Assembly (NCBI RefSeq): GCF_040807025.1
Contig: NC_090944.1
Span: 123,371,738-123,435,737, forward strand
Direction of reading: 5' to 3'
Source: Struthio camelus
Taxonomy: Eukaryota; Chordata; Aves; Struthioniformes; Struthionidae
DNA: 64,000 bases
The notes under the pieces are model-generated. The model was not told where the DNA came from. It did not search any database and saw nothing but the letters and a program-made list of their open reading frames with translations. Shown one piece after another: positions 24,101 through 36,300 of this stretch (its first letter is position 1; each line of letters begins with the position of its first letter). The position numbers were made by a program, and so were the translations under genes.

Positions 24101-27100
24101 CTCTTGTCCTTGATGTGTTTCTGAAAATTCCATGCTTTCACAAACAAGGCATGTTGCTACTCAACTGCAATAATGCTGATGCTTCAGCTTGTTTTTTTCT
24201 GCAGATTTGAAAAACGCTGCATAATCAGGTAAGTACTATTAGCTTTGTTTGAATAATGAGATTTAGAGGCATAGAGAGCTTAAATGTTTTGGTCCTACAG
24301 AGCTGATCAAATACAGAGCCAATAACAAAATAAATGAGCAATCCTATGTCGTCTTGTTATACTAGCGAAGTATGAACATGGTAAAAAAAAATACTTTACA
24401 CCTTTTGTTTATTATTGATCTGTTTCTAGATCATATTTTTATCTTTGACTAATAACATAGTTCACTTAAAGATGCAACTGTTGGTTTGTTTTGCTGAAAT
24501 TGTCAAACACACTCGAGATGGAAATCAGTTCAGAGGCAGTAGCAGTGCTTGTGAGGCTTGCTTGTCCTCAGCTTCAGAAGACCACAGCTGTTCCCTTCTC
24601 CACTGAGCTGGAGTCCTTTGACCGAAAGTAAAAGCATCTACTAATACAAGGTAGACGACTGCTCATTCGGAGATTTGTAAAACTAGACAGGGTGTAGCCA
24701 CAGGAGAGAAATGCTCATGCAATTAATGTGTGTTATATTTGCATCTTTGAGGATTATAGAAACCAACCTGTCTGATACTTTGAGGCATCCTAACCTCTGC
24801 CAGGCTTAGTCGTAACTCCCGTGGGTGGGGTCACTAGCAGGCTGTCACCTTTGTCTTTACTTACATGAAAATATCTTCATAGCTCTTTGGCCTACAGCTT
24901 TTTTTAGCGCGTCTACTGTCAGCATTCAAAATTGCTTAAAACGTGCAGCACTAAGTGTAAAAAAAAAAAAAAAAAAAAGAATAAGCCTTCATCCAAACTA
25001 CTCCATAGCAGAGAGGCGAGCAAATTAATTTCATACTGTGCCCAGTCCTTCAGAACACTGACTGCTTTAGTTTATTTTGAAAAGGGCTATGAGGAAAACA
25101 CGAGAACACTGGTTGCAGTAAGAGAAGCTCCATTTACACTAAAACATTTCAATTCTGACATCTAGTTTAAAGCACTTTTCTGCCCTTTTAGCCGTACTCT
25201 GTGAAAGAAGATACAGACGGAACTTTGTCAAAACACTTGCTAAAAACGGTTTGAGAGAGTCTTAAATAGTTTTTAACATGTTTTATAGCATTACAACATC
25301 TCTATGCTGTAGGCAGAAGCAAAGCAGATGGACGTACCGACATATAGTTGGCCCTGTTTCTCAATCCGGTGTTATCAAAAGGCACATGCAGTACCTTTCT
25401 CACTGCTGGGAGATATCTGCCGTTAAATTTGCTTTGCATACAGGCAAAACTAGGTATAAGGCAAGTTTTGAAGTGGATTTACAGTATGTCAGTTAATCCA
25501 CAAAAATAACCTATGGACAGAGAGTTGTACCCAGTAGTAAGCCGCAGAAATTTATTCTTCATTGAAAATAGGGACACAGCATGCACAAGGGCAGTTGCTG
25601 TGAAGCAGCTAACATACGATAAATCCCCACCCAGTCTTGCATCATTGGAACTTGTGTATGTAGTCATACCCAAAGCAAAGGTTAATAAATACAGCAATGA
25701 GATGAGCCAACAATCTAATCCCACAAACATAGTTTAGGTTCAGCACAAAATGGACAGCAGAGAGTAACGTTAAAACGTCTTAGATGTTCCATGGCCCAGA
25801 GAATGCTGCTTTTTTCTCGTTGAAAAATTGCTTTCATGTTGAAACCACTTTCCTAGTTCACGGGTTTCCCTTACTTTTTCAGATGTTGGTAATGGCTGTT
25901 ACCAAAGTTCATCTGTTTCTCTTTGCACTTTAATTTACAGCCCATATACTAGTCATTTTATTGCTTCAGTTGCTGAGTGAGAAAGCTTTTACAGCTTGTG
26001 ATTATTGAACTTAGAGAAACAAGAAAGCTTACTGACTTTCTGTAGAGTAACTGTAGGGTCTGTTGCTTCTTGAAAGGGGCATTCAGTATTTTAACTCTGG
26101 AAAGTCCGGTTTAACTGTGTGGGCACTGGGAGTGAAAAAGATTCCAGACTGTTTCCAGCTCACATTTTGACTTGGCTGTTTTCGGTCTGTAAGTGTCTAT
26201 CCTTAAAAGTTCTGCCTGCATACCTCTAAACTTCAGGCTGTTCCATTTTCGTAGCATGAGGGAATTGGAGCCAAAGCATTTGCATACAGAAATATTTTTT
26301 CCTGATTTAAGAAACGATAGCTACATTACTGTTGATTAATTCTTTCATGGGATGAGTCTTCTGAACACCATGCCATCAAAATAAGGCTCTTAACAATAGA
26401 GAAATTACACTGTCTTAATTACTACTATTATTCCATATTATAGGGGTTATGGTCACAGAGGAGGATTCTGCTGTGTTCAGCAGGGTAACAGAGGAAAAAA
26501 TAGATGGCTTGTGCTTGAAAGTTTAGGATCGAAATTATGCAGTCATGAAACTGAGAGGTAAATCTAAACTTCAGAATTGGAAGATGAGATGACAAAGATC
26601 TGATGCAATTTACACATTTTGCGCAGTTATAGAATTACAAGCCATCTAGCTAAAGCTTGAAGGCTTTATCCGCTCAGCCAGCTATTAACGTAAGAAATGA
26701 TGCACTCACTCACCTTCAGGAGGAACTTAGAACGTTATTCTGAAAGTTCCTGTAATTTTGATCTCTCTCGGTAAAAAGATAGGTATCTTTCCTGGATAAT
26801 AAGCTGCTGGAATCAGACCTTTTATGTTTTTGTGCACTGTTGTGCACATATATATTAAAATCAATAAGAATATGCGTGGGTTGTTATTCACTAAATTTGA
26901 ATGGAGTATTTTCAGCTGATGTCATTTACTACAAATGTTTTTTGATGTAAGTAAAACTTATAAGTTTTATTATTTCAACTACATTTTCACCAGGAAGATT
27001 TTTGAAGTCTAGGGCTTTCTAGTCACTTCTGAGAGGAAAGCAGAGAAAACTTCCAACCTGAAGAGCTCATGTTCTTCAGTCCAAATCTAGCCAATATAGT

Positions 27101-28538
27101 CACCTTGCACATGTGTGATACGCTGGGAGCTTCTGAGGGCAGCCAACACAGCCGCTCCTTGCTCCTGCACCTGCGCCTCATGACACCTGGTGCTCTCAGC
27201 AGCTGAAAGAAATGGCTCCAGGGTCACTGTGGTATAGAGGAATCTGGTTTATTAGTGCTCTTTGCACAATACAGTATGAAGAAACTGCATGGACACAACT
27301 GGATAACAAATAACTATGTTTATTAGTACTCACCAATGTGCAATGTACAATTTCCAGTGCCTTTTAAAAGTTAGAATATGGTGGGTGACATCGGACGGTT
27401 CAAAAATCATGTAAAAAGGTACTGTGTTCTTCATCTCCTTTCCCTTTAACGTAACGTATGCACTTTAGAGTTGTAAGTTATTGATACTGAGAGATACAAC
27501 ATTAGTTCCTCAATGGCATTTTCGTGACAGGGTGGTGAAGAGCCATCTAGATAGATTAGATATCATCTATCTCACCTGTTTATTTTGACGAAAGAATTGG
27601 AAGTCTTCGGATAAGACCATTTCATTTACAGCCAGCACAGAGATGCCAGTCCTTAAAAATAATTCTTCAATGCTTCCACTGTTTGTTTTGAATTAAATTC
27701 ACCCAGAATATTTCAGTCTATTTACAGCAGAAATGAACAGCAAGCTCAAACTTATGCCCTCGATACCTTATGTAGATTTGCTGCCACAGAGCATTTGGCT
27801 GTTCTCAAGAATGCAGAAGCAGCATGTTTAGGCATGTACTGTGTCTGCTGGCAACCTTGACGTTCTTTTACCGTCTGCTATACTAGCCTACCAGTATATT
27901 ACATGGTCACGCATGGTCATGCATAATTTCCAAACGATATTCTATGTAGTTTCTGAGTTTCTCAGTACCAGAGAATAACCACAGCTACGCTTAGACTTAG
28001 GTTTTAGAAGAGACTATTTCCTTAGAAGTTCTTTTCAAGTAAACAAAGCTGACAACAATTTGCATGTGCATTCATCCATCATAATGACATATACTTAATG
28101 GCACTAGACCATTTTCAATCATACTGTAAAATTTGCCAGTAGTAAAGATTTAGCTCTAAGTCTCCTTTTCGGTGTCCTTAGTCGCAACTTCAAGCAGCAA
28201 ACAAGTAAACCATTTTCAGACTGTGATGCTTAGTCCTAGCCCAGGTACCACAATGCTTTAATGATCTGTTTCACAGAGCTCATCTAAATCCTTATTCTCC
28301 CTTCTCACATACAAGAAACAAGGGCCTGAACCCGTATCTATCACAGGTAACCAGTGCACTGCACCCTCTGTTATGAAAGTGGTACTGCATGTCCAAAGTT
28401 TGCTTTTTACGTGAAAGCCTTGATTTAGTTATTTATCTTTTGGAATCAAGCTGTCATCTTGTGCATGTTCCATCTAGAACGTACTCGAATGAGAGGCTGG
28501 GTTCTCCCTGACAAGGTCAGGAGTACTCTCCACAGGGA

Positions 28539-28640
28539 ACAGATCTATTTTTCCTCTAGTTCACACTTTGCGATAAGTAGGAAAAGTCTACAGATCTATT
28601 TTTCTCGAGTTCACACTCTGCAATAGGTGGCAAAAGTCTG
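28539..28640. repeat. Diverged 51-bp tandem duplication
   Basis: Two adjacent units both begin ACAGATCTATTTTTC and end AAAAGTCT. They differ by several substitutions, so the duplication is old. Confidence 0.8.
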
Positions 28641-29335
28641 TCATCTGAAAAAAATGTGTATTTTATTTTGAACAATGGTCCACATTTAAAAAAAGCCAAT
28701 GTTCTTCATGCTTTCCTTTGAAAAGGAAATATCTGGTGCTCTTCCAATGCTACTTTATCTTTCTCAAAGAAAAAAAAATAGTTCACTGGGAAGGACATCA
28801 GCAATTAAAGCATTTGCTTTCCCACCTTAAAAATGTTATAAGATAGAAAAAAACCATTATATATCGTAAATATAATCTATTGGAAGTATTAGGCTTCTGT
28901 TTTTCTTCAGTGAGGCTTCTGAATCAATTCAAAACCAGGTCTTATTGGTTATATTAAAAAAAGCAGTTCAAACTGTGGTAACAGAAACATGAAAAGGAGC
29001 TAAACTGATTTACATGTACAATGTAAAATGCAGAACAGCAGTGCTAAATCCAGTATATGAAACCAGACAAATGCTACATCATCTCTGTTTAAATGGCTTG
29101 CAGTGAAACAGTGCCCCCTGATGTCCAGTGAGTTCCTCAGACTAAACTTAACTAGAATTACGTTCTTCTAGATATTCTTGGAGGAATTGTACAAACTTTA
29201 AAAAAACGGTACTTAATATTACGTAAGGTTGCGAACCAGTTAAATCCACTATCTCATGCACAGGATTTACTGTCTGGTAAAGCTCTGTTTCCGTATTGTC
29301 ACTCTGCTCAGCATCTTTTACCATGGAAATAGAGA

Positions 29336-29866
29336 CCTGCAAGCAGGATACGCTCAACCCAAGAGTACAAAACAGTTGTTTATTGGTTAACACCCAAAAA
29401 AGACGTGCAGGATTTGACAAGCTAGTAGGCTAAGCATTAGTACCCTCATCACCTCTACCTAGAGACCGGACCGTCTTTGCTGGCGAGGCAAGCATGGGTC
29501 AGGAGGATCGGGTCAGCCTCCGTTGCTCCCTGGAGCAGATGTTTAACAGTGCTGGGCTGCCAGCTGCTGACTCCTTGATTTTTCCTTTAGGATTTTATAC
29601 CTTTCCATGTTGATGTTTTTCCTCTCGAATCCTGCAGTCATCCCGGTCTCAGCAATCCCGCCTCAGTCTGTCGAGTCCCACAGGATAAGAAAGGTAAAAT
29701 TGCAGGCTTTCTCACCACTTTGCAATTTGCTCAAGAGTCTGAGCCAACCTTAGGCAACTGGGCTCTGTATCAGAGCTCAGTCCCAGGTCCTGGGGCCAGG
29801 GCCAAGGTACGGAAGGGGTTACAGAGAGTGGATCACAATACCCGTTGAATAGCTTGATTGTTAACA
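29336..29866 (-). mobile_element. LTR-like element, minus orientation (boundaries approximate)
   Basis: Read on the minus strand, this block has the order expected of a retroviral-type LTR. It has a TG start (TGTTAAC, or TGTGATCC slightly further in), a TATA box GGTATAAAATCC (plus strand 29593-29599), and an AATAAA signal about 210 nt downstream (plus strand 29379-29384) followed by a GT/T-rich stretch. I could not find a clean target-site duplication or the exact 3' end. No gag, pol or env coding was recognised next to it, so it would be a solitary, degraded LTR. Family unknown. Confidence 0.4.
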
Positions 29867-29899
29867 GATCTTAGTGAAAAGAAAAAAAAATCCTTTAAT

Positions 29900-31050
29900 A
29901 CTTTTTTGCTGAATCACTAGCTCCAAAAAATCCCTTCTAGATAGGAAAAAGCTACAAGGGAAAACAAACAAAAAACATACAAGTCCTGGGAAGCTCTGTG
30001 TGGAAAAAGATCTACTTTGTAAGCCCCCTTATATCGATAAGGTAAAGCATACAATCTGAAGATGTAAAATACAAGAATGCAAACACTTCAAAATTATCAT
30101 AGCACTTTTATAAATTTGCCAGTACTGCAAAAAATGAGAGAAGCTAGCTTCCTAATTTGAATGGGTTATTCTAGAAATTTTTATAACTCATCTTTTCTTC
30201 AGTTTCCACAGGTGTCGAATGAACGGGGATTAACTGGAGAGTACTTCCAGGGCCTTAGATGAAAAACGTTATGCACAAAGAGTAGCGTGCACATGTTGTG
30301 AATTTTTGGGGGGAAAATATAAAGAGCAACTTGATGGAGGTTGCCTCAGCCTGAACACATGTGTTTATGAAGAGAGACCCTCAGGGGAACAGACTTCGGT
30401 CTGACTGATTTCTCCGTCTCCTCCCTGCTGCCAGGTTTCTGGATTTCAGCATGTTGCGTACAGAGATGGCGGTAGTGCCTACGTACTGCTTGGTACGTGT
30501 TCCCCCTCTCTGGAGAAGACGATCAGAAAGATGATATGACCTTTCCCTGAATATAATCACTAACTCGGAGTGCTCGAGTAAAGATATCGAGTAAAGTATT
30601 AATAAAAGATGAGGGAAGAGTAAAAAGGCCTGTGCTACCATTACCATAGCAAATGAGACCACTTGCCCTACCAGTTGCCCTTTAATTGGCCTGTATAGGA
30701 GGAAGCAACGAAACTAGATATGTTTCTTGCCGTCTTCCTGGGCTAAAATCTTTAGATCTTACAGGAAAAGACAACAGGAAGATTTCGCGTGGAAACTTAC
30801 TAGTTGAGAAGTTTTTCATGCTTTATTACATTTCAATAGGCTGCCTTAGACTAATTGCATGGTATTACATGCAAGTAATTGCTTGCCTGGAAAAGTAACA
30901 TCAAGGTATTGCGTTTGTGTTTTTAACCTTCTTTAAATTGTAAGTATATTTTCTTCTCTCTTACCTGCCGTTTTTTGGAGGGATGTTTTGCGGGAGCTTT
31001 TACAGCGTTGCCGGACAGCTGGGAGAGAACAGCCGAATCAGGTATTATAG
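29900..31050. other. Spacer left of SPDYA, no gene recognised
   Basis: AT-rich DNA with no supported exon. Short open frames on both strands lack splice context. Confidence 0.5.
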
Positions 31051-31059
31051 ACGGCTCAT

Positions 31060-31290
31060 GACACAGGACAGGGCGAGCGCAGGAAACACAGCGCCGCCGA
31101 GCAGAGAGGTTTCGCCCCGGCGAGCGGCCTTGCGCAGCCGGTGCCCCTTTCCTGCCCAGTCCCAGCTCCCGGCAGCTAACCCAGTCTCGCTGGGAAACCC
31201 GGCAGAGTGAAGCGCGCCCTGCCGCCCCTGGCCTTGCCCAGGGGTCCCCGGGGCGCGCGCCGCGCCATACCCGGGCGTCGCGCACAGCCA
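31060..31290. promoter_or_regulatory. Small detached CpG-rich cluster upstream of SPDYA
   Basis: About 230 bp dense in CpG (GCGCCGCCGAG, GGGGCGCGCGCCGCGCC). It is separated from the SPDYA promoter island by about 350 bp of AT-rich DNA. It could be an alternative promoter or the start of a divergent non-coding transcript; nothing in the sequence decides this. Confidence 0.4.
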
Positions 31291-31969
31291 CCAAACGAAG
31301 CTTGGTGTATTTTTAGATCAGTGAAGTCTCTGTTTTCCACAGCAGTTTGTACTCTGTGGGGTTTGGTTTTCAAGCTCTTCTTGGGAACCAAGGATGGGAA
31401 AGAGCAGAAGAGTTTTATCTTACTTGTTCATACGTATCCAGGAATGGGGTTCTTAAGAAAAAATATCCGCTTATCACAAAAATTCATTACTCAGTCATCA
31501 GGTTATGCCACTTCTTATAAACGAGCAAACAGGAATATAATATCAAACCTGATAACCCCCAAATTATTTTTTCTTGCATCACCTTTTATTATTATTTTTG
31601 TAAACCTCCTTTCCTCTAAATGTGCCCCTTTGTGCCCTTTCCTCAGCGCAGCCCTCTCCCTGCCCTGTGCTTCTGCTCCTCCCCGGCTGGGGGGGCTGAA
31701 GTGCCGGAGCAGCCGATGCCGGCCGGGAGGGGAGGGAAGGGGAGAAGGACGCCTCGGCTGGTCCATAAATCCCATTACCGCCCAGGCCGCCCCCGCCTGC
31801 CCTCCCGCCTAGCAACCGCGCTCCCCGTTTTCTGATTGGTTGAGAGGACGCTCTCCCTCCCCCCCCGCCCCAGCCTAGCGCCCCCGCGGCGGCAGAGGGG
31901 TGAGGGAGGGCGGCCTGCTTTGCCTTCCGATTGGCGGAGGCGGCTCCCGCCTGCGCTGCGATTGGCGGC

Positions 31970-32022
31970 GAGGCGCGCCATTCCGAGCCGGGAGGCGGGG
32001 CGGTCGGCCGCCGCGTGCCGAG
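31970..32022 (+). other. SPDYA: SPDYA non-coding exon 1 (start approximate)
   Basis: A strong donor GCCGAG|GTGAGT at 32022/32023 follows the CCAAT-box promoter. The first coding exon has its own acceptor, so an upstream non-coding exon is required. The 5' end is a guess. Confidence 0.45.
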
Positions 32023-32118
32023 GTGAGTGCTCGCCCCGCCCCGGCCTGAGGTGGATAAAGGGCGCTGAGGGGGCTCCCGGCAGCGTGGGGGTGGTAGCTG
32101 CCTCTGCGCGGAAGGGGA

Positions 32119-32176
32119 TTTTTTTTTTTTAATTTTTTAAAATTTTTTATTTTATTTTATTTTTTTTTTTTTTTAA
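32119..32176. repeat. T-rich low-complexity tract in SPDYA intron 1
   Basis: Poly-T interrupted by short A and TTTTA units, directly beside the CpG island. Confidence 0.85.
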
Positions 32177-33095
32177 ACCTGTTGTGGTATCTAGCGGAGG
32201 TGGGCTGTTGGGAGCCTGCCTGAGCCCGCCCTGTACCCGGCAGGGAGGCGCTGAAGCGGTGAGCGCGCTCTTCGCAAGGCAGCCGCTTCCGGCAGGCGGT
32301 AACGTGCGGGGGGCTGCCCCGGCCGCTGCCCCTGCCGGGGTTGTCCCCGCCTCCTGCGGGGGGTTAGGAGCCCGCTTTCGGTTCTCGGTCGGTAACTGAG
32401 GGCTTCCCCCCCCCCCCAAGCCCCGCCCCCCAAAATATTCTGCGTGGTACAAAGCTGCCCCTGTCCCCTGCCCGCGAAGGCTCTGCTCACGCTCCGTTTG
32501 GTATCGGCTCGGTTTTGCAGTTAACAAACGCCTCGGAAGGTCTTCCTTGGTTATAGCGCCTCATGATCACTTAAGGAAGTTTGATTTCCAGTGGCTCTAA
32601 CCAAATATTTTAAAAATAATTCCAGTTCAATACTTCAATATTGTGTAGTTTAACTGTAGTTCTGTGGTGTTAACTCTATGCATGTTCTTTTTAAAACACA
32701 CAATCACAAATAGGAAAGGAGGAATGTTCTTGGTAGGCTTAAGTACATGCATAGGGCCTGTGCAGATTTGACAAATAGCAACTTTTTCAATAAAGGATTT
32801 TTTTTTTTTTCAAATAGCAGTTGAAAAAGAAAGGTAAAATCGCCTTTCAGTGAAAAGAGCTTTATCTAATTAGAACTACATTAAAGAAATCTACATACAA
32901 AGAAATCAGCTGACTTAGGGCACAAGATTCAGATAATTATTACTGATAAAATTAATTTCTCTATTGCCTGACTTAAAAGCTCTGCTGAAAATGTTTGATT
33001 TAAACACAGCAAATATAGAGTAGTACTGCTCAAATTGACATTTTTTGGTAGTTAATTTCTTCTTTTTTTTTTAACAGGAACTTTTACTTACCAAA

Positions 33096-33324
33096 ATGAG
33101 ACACAATCTGGTGTGTCAGACACCTCCTTCTGTCACTGTTCACGTAAAATCGAGTGCATCCAGATCACATCAGCAAAAAACCCTTATTAGACTAAAGCGT
33201 CCTACTTTTAAAGACCGTCATGAAAATTGTGAAAAAAAGGTTTCTAGTCATAAATATAAACGTCCAAAGGGACCATGTCTAGTTATTCAGCGTCAGGAAA
33301 TGACAGCTTTCTTTAAATTGTTTG
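33096..33324 (+). CDS. SPDYA: SPDYA coding exon 1
   Basis: The acceptor TTTTTTAACAG puts the exon start at 33078, 18 nt before the ATG. It ends in phase 1 (TTTG|GTAGGT). Encodes [19 protein letters not shown] through TAFFKLF. Confidence 0.94.
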
Positions 33325-36300
33325 GTAGGTTGATAATAATATGTATCAAGGTATTGACTGAACAGTATGTTACCTAAACAGAATGATGACTGGAGAGAAC
33401 TCTTTACATAGATACTAATAGCCATGTCTTTGTCTAAATATATTTTGTTGTTACATAGTATTTATATGTTTAATGCTTAAGTTAAAAATACAAAAAGAGC
33501 TATCAAACTGATGAAAGGCATCCTTTTAAGTTAAAAATGAAACAAAAGGTGCGTGATACTTCCTTCTGTGATCATTTCTTTCCTTTCTATTTTCTCTTAC
33601 ATTTCAACAAAACTATTTTTAAATGTAAAACAATGTACTTTTGTTTTACATAGGTTGATAAAAGGCTGGACTTTCCAGCTGAATAAACAAGTTACTGTGG
33701 GAACAAAAATTTAGGGAGAGAAGTGGAATGGGAAGAAAAGCTGAGGAGTTCTAGCATCTCTTGTATTTGTATCTCTTTCATATAAGATTTTGTACGTACT
33801 TAGTTTAGTGAAGAGATGGAGAAATGGCTAGAGACTGCATGTGGCTTTTATTCAAATCTTCAATACAGGAGTCAATCAGAGAAAGCATTTGCTGTCAGGT
33901 AGTCGAGGTGCAGCGATCTCAGCAGTCTGTGGTTCATGAGAAATAATTGTACATTATCAGACGGAACCATGTACATACGAAGAAGTTAATTAAATGGAAA
34001 AAATACTGGTGACTTTTCAGTTGCTATTACTGAGAATAAGAGTGAAATGCAATCATTGGGTTTTCAGTCTTGCCTTTCTCATAGTTTGTCGTCTTGTTTA
34101 GTTTTTCCTTTTTCAAACCTAATCTTTTTCCTGTCGGTTTCTCTGTTCTTTACTGGTAAATCTAGCTTCTTTCCTTTCATTTAGCTGAATAAAAGGACCA
34201 TGCATTACATATTTACATATACTGTCTATGAAAAGCAATTTTATTGCTTGAAATGCTACAACTTTCTTTTGTTGCAGATGATGATCTAGTTCAAGACTTC
34301 CTATGGATGGACTGTTGCTGTAAAATTGCAGATAAGGCAAGTGTATTTCCTTCTCAGTCAAGAGATTACATTTTGAATGAAAGTCTGCTCTCAGTCACTT
34401 GATGCTGTAATGTGAATACAGACCGTATTTTTTTTCTAATGTGTTCATATTGAAGCTTCAGGAAACTCGGTTAACGCTTTTCTCATTGATGAGAATCAAC
34501 AAAATATTCTGATGTGAGATAAATGTGATAAGCATTTAGGAAATGTTATAGTGAAACAATATATTAATGCATAATAATGAATGTAACGTTTTACATTTTA
34601 AAACAGTATCTTTTGGCAATGACTTTCGTTTATTTCAAGAGGGCTAACTTCACAATAAATGAGCATACCAGAATCAATTTCTTTGTTGCTCTGTAAGTAC
34701 TTTTAAATTACCTGGTTTTATTAGCATAAACCTTGCATTAGTTCATTCCTTTGTTTATAGCACTGGTAATTCTGATTTGCAGACTTCTTTAATCAGTTTG
34801 TAATTGACTGGGTTCTATATAAGCATAGAAATGTAATCTACCCATAATAGATAAATAGAGCAAATTGGATATTATTCCTCTGATGGGCACCTGTGTGGAA
34901 CAGGTTTGAGCAGCAGTGAGGGGAAATTTGCATCTGTGGTGTAATTATGTACACAGAATGGAATTCTGTCTACAGAACTGTAAAATCTGTGAACTTGAAA
35001 AAAATTGAAAAAAATCCGCATAGGGCAATATAGGGCAACATACTATGGCTCACACTTCCTATTATAATACCCAGTTTTATGTTTTTGCCAGCTTTTAAGA
35101 CATTTGCACTGAAATGTTTTGTTCTGATGTGCACTTCAGGAATAACTTTATGAGAAAAATTTTGTCAGCATGATTCAGTCAACTTTAAAAATGCAGGTAG
35201 AGAATTTCTGAGAACTTCTTTTCTTCTGAACAGTTCTAAAATCACTATGCTTTGAAATAGAAGTGCAATCAGGAATCTGACTTAACTAAGCCTGTATCAC
35301 CTACCCTTATTTGGCCAAGCGTGCGCGCTATACCTGCAGAGTGATGCAGCATGCTTTTTCAGTGTTTTGGAGCGCAGGTCATCTTTTTTTTTTTTGTAAG
35401 TAAGTGTAGTTCTCAGCAGCTCTGGTTTGGGCGCTAGTGCAGACGGAAGGATAGCTGTTTCTTCTATGATAAACGGTATTCCTGAGAGCATCCACAGAGC
35501 ACTGAAGGGGAAGCCATTTCACTTCAATGAAGGGGGCAAAAGCCAGACCAGAGTGGGGAGAGACAAGGAGTCTAGTGAGACTGGGACTAGAGAGAAGACT
35601 GCGATGATTAAGAGCAAGCGAGGAAATGGAGGGGAAACTGAAAGTTATAATTTTTTCAGGTATGACTTACAGGAATTCAGTATCAGGTGGCTTCATAGGA
35701 GGTAAAGTATTTTCCTGTTGTCTGGAGAGAAGACCAAGAAACAAAAGTGGCACATCATAGTGAAGGCCTAAAGAAATATGAACATTAAAATATGTCATTT
35801 TTACATGAAGGTTGCCCTATACTTAGTTGTTTGCTGCGAATTTAATGTAAGAAACATAATCTTCCAAGAACAGCTAAAATCAAGAAAAAAGAAAATTTAA
35901 AGTTTAAAATTTCACAAAATAGTGTTAAGCTTTACTTAAAGGATCAGTCAGAAACTGTTCATTTTAATGCAAGGATATCTTGCTTGCTTGAGAAAGCTGT
36001 CAGGATATGTTTGTTGTTATATACCTACTCATTTAGCCAACTTTAGGGTAAAGCAATTTTTATAATACTTTCCTATAAGTTTGTATTAACCCAGAGGATA
36101 CAGATGGGGCTTCCTAAGAGAGTCCTGAGAGAAGGCTGTGTTTTGTTAGGATTTTTTCTCACAGTATTAGGAAACAAATTTTTAGTCTTAAATGTCTTTA
36201 ATGTTAAAAATAATACTAATATAACAATTCAGAAAGAATAGTATTTACAGACACAAACATATATGTTTGAAGGTATCTGGCAAATACAGTTGAAGAAGAT

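Larger units (their letters stand above)
20700..29300. other. Gene-poor spacer between EPCAM and SPDYA
   Basis: About 8.6 kb in which I find no exon with splice sites and recognisable protein, no tRNA and no clear RNA gene. It holds an AT microsatellite (24075-24098), an A run near 24959-24978 and a 51-bp duplication (28539-28640). PPP1CB, the left neighbour of SPDYA in human, and CALM2, the EPCAM neighbour in human, are not recognisable here. Confidence 0.55.
31640..32420 (+). promoter_or_regulatory. SPDYA: SPDYA CpG-island promoter
   Basis: CpG- and GC-rich block around the presumed non-coding first exon. It has three ATTGG (inverted CCAAT, NF-Y) boxes at 31835-31839, 31930-31934 and 31961-31965, and an RFX half-site CTAGCAAC at about 31809-31816. 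No TATA box. The last two CCAAT boxes are 31 bp apart, a spacing common in cell-cycle promoters. Confidence 0.65.

Noticed and set aside
27230-27350. Repeated GTTTATTAGTRCTC segments near 27248 and 27320 suggesting a second LTR
   Set aside because: Too short, no TATA box or TG/CA ends found. Recorded only as a weak local repeat.
35397-35705. Plus-strand open frame in SPDYA intron 4
   Set aside because: It interrupts a gene whose exons already join in frame, and has no similarity to Speedy proteins.
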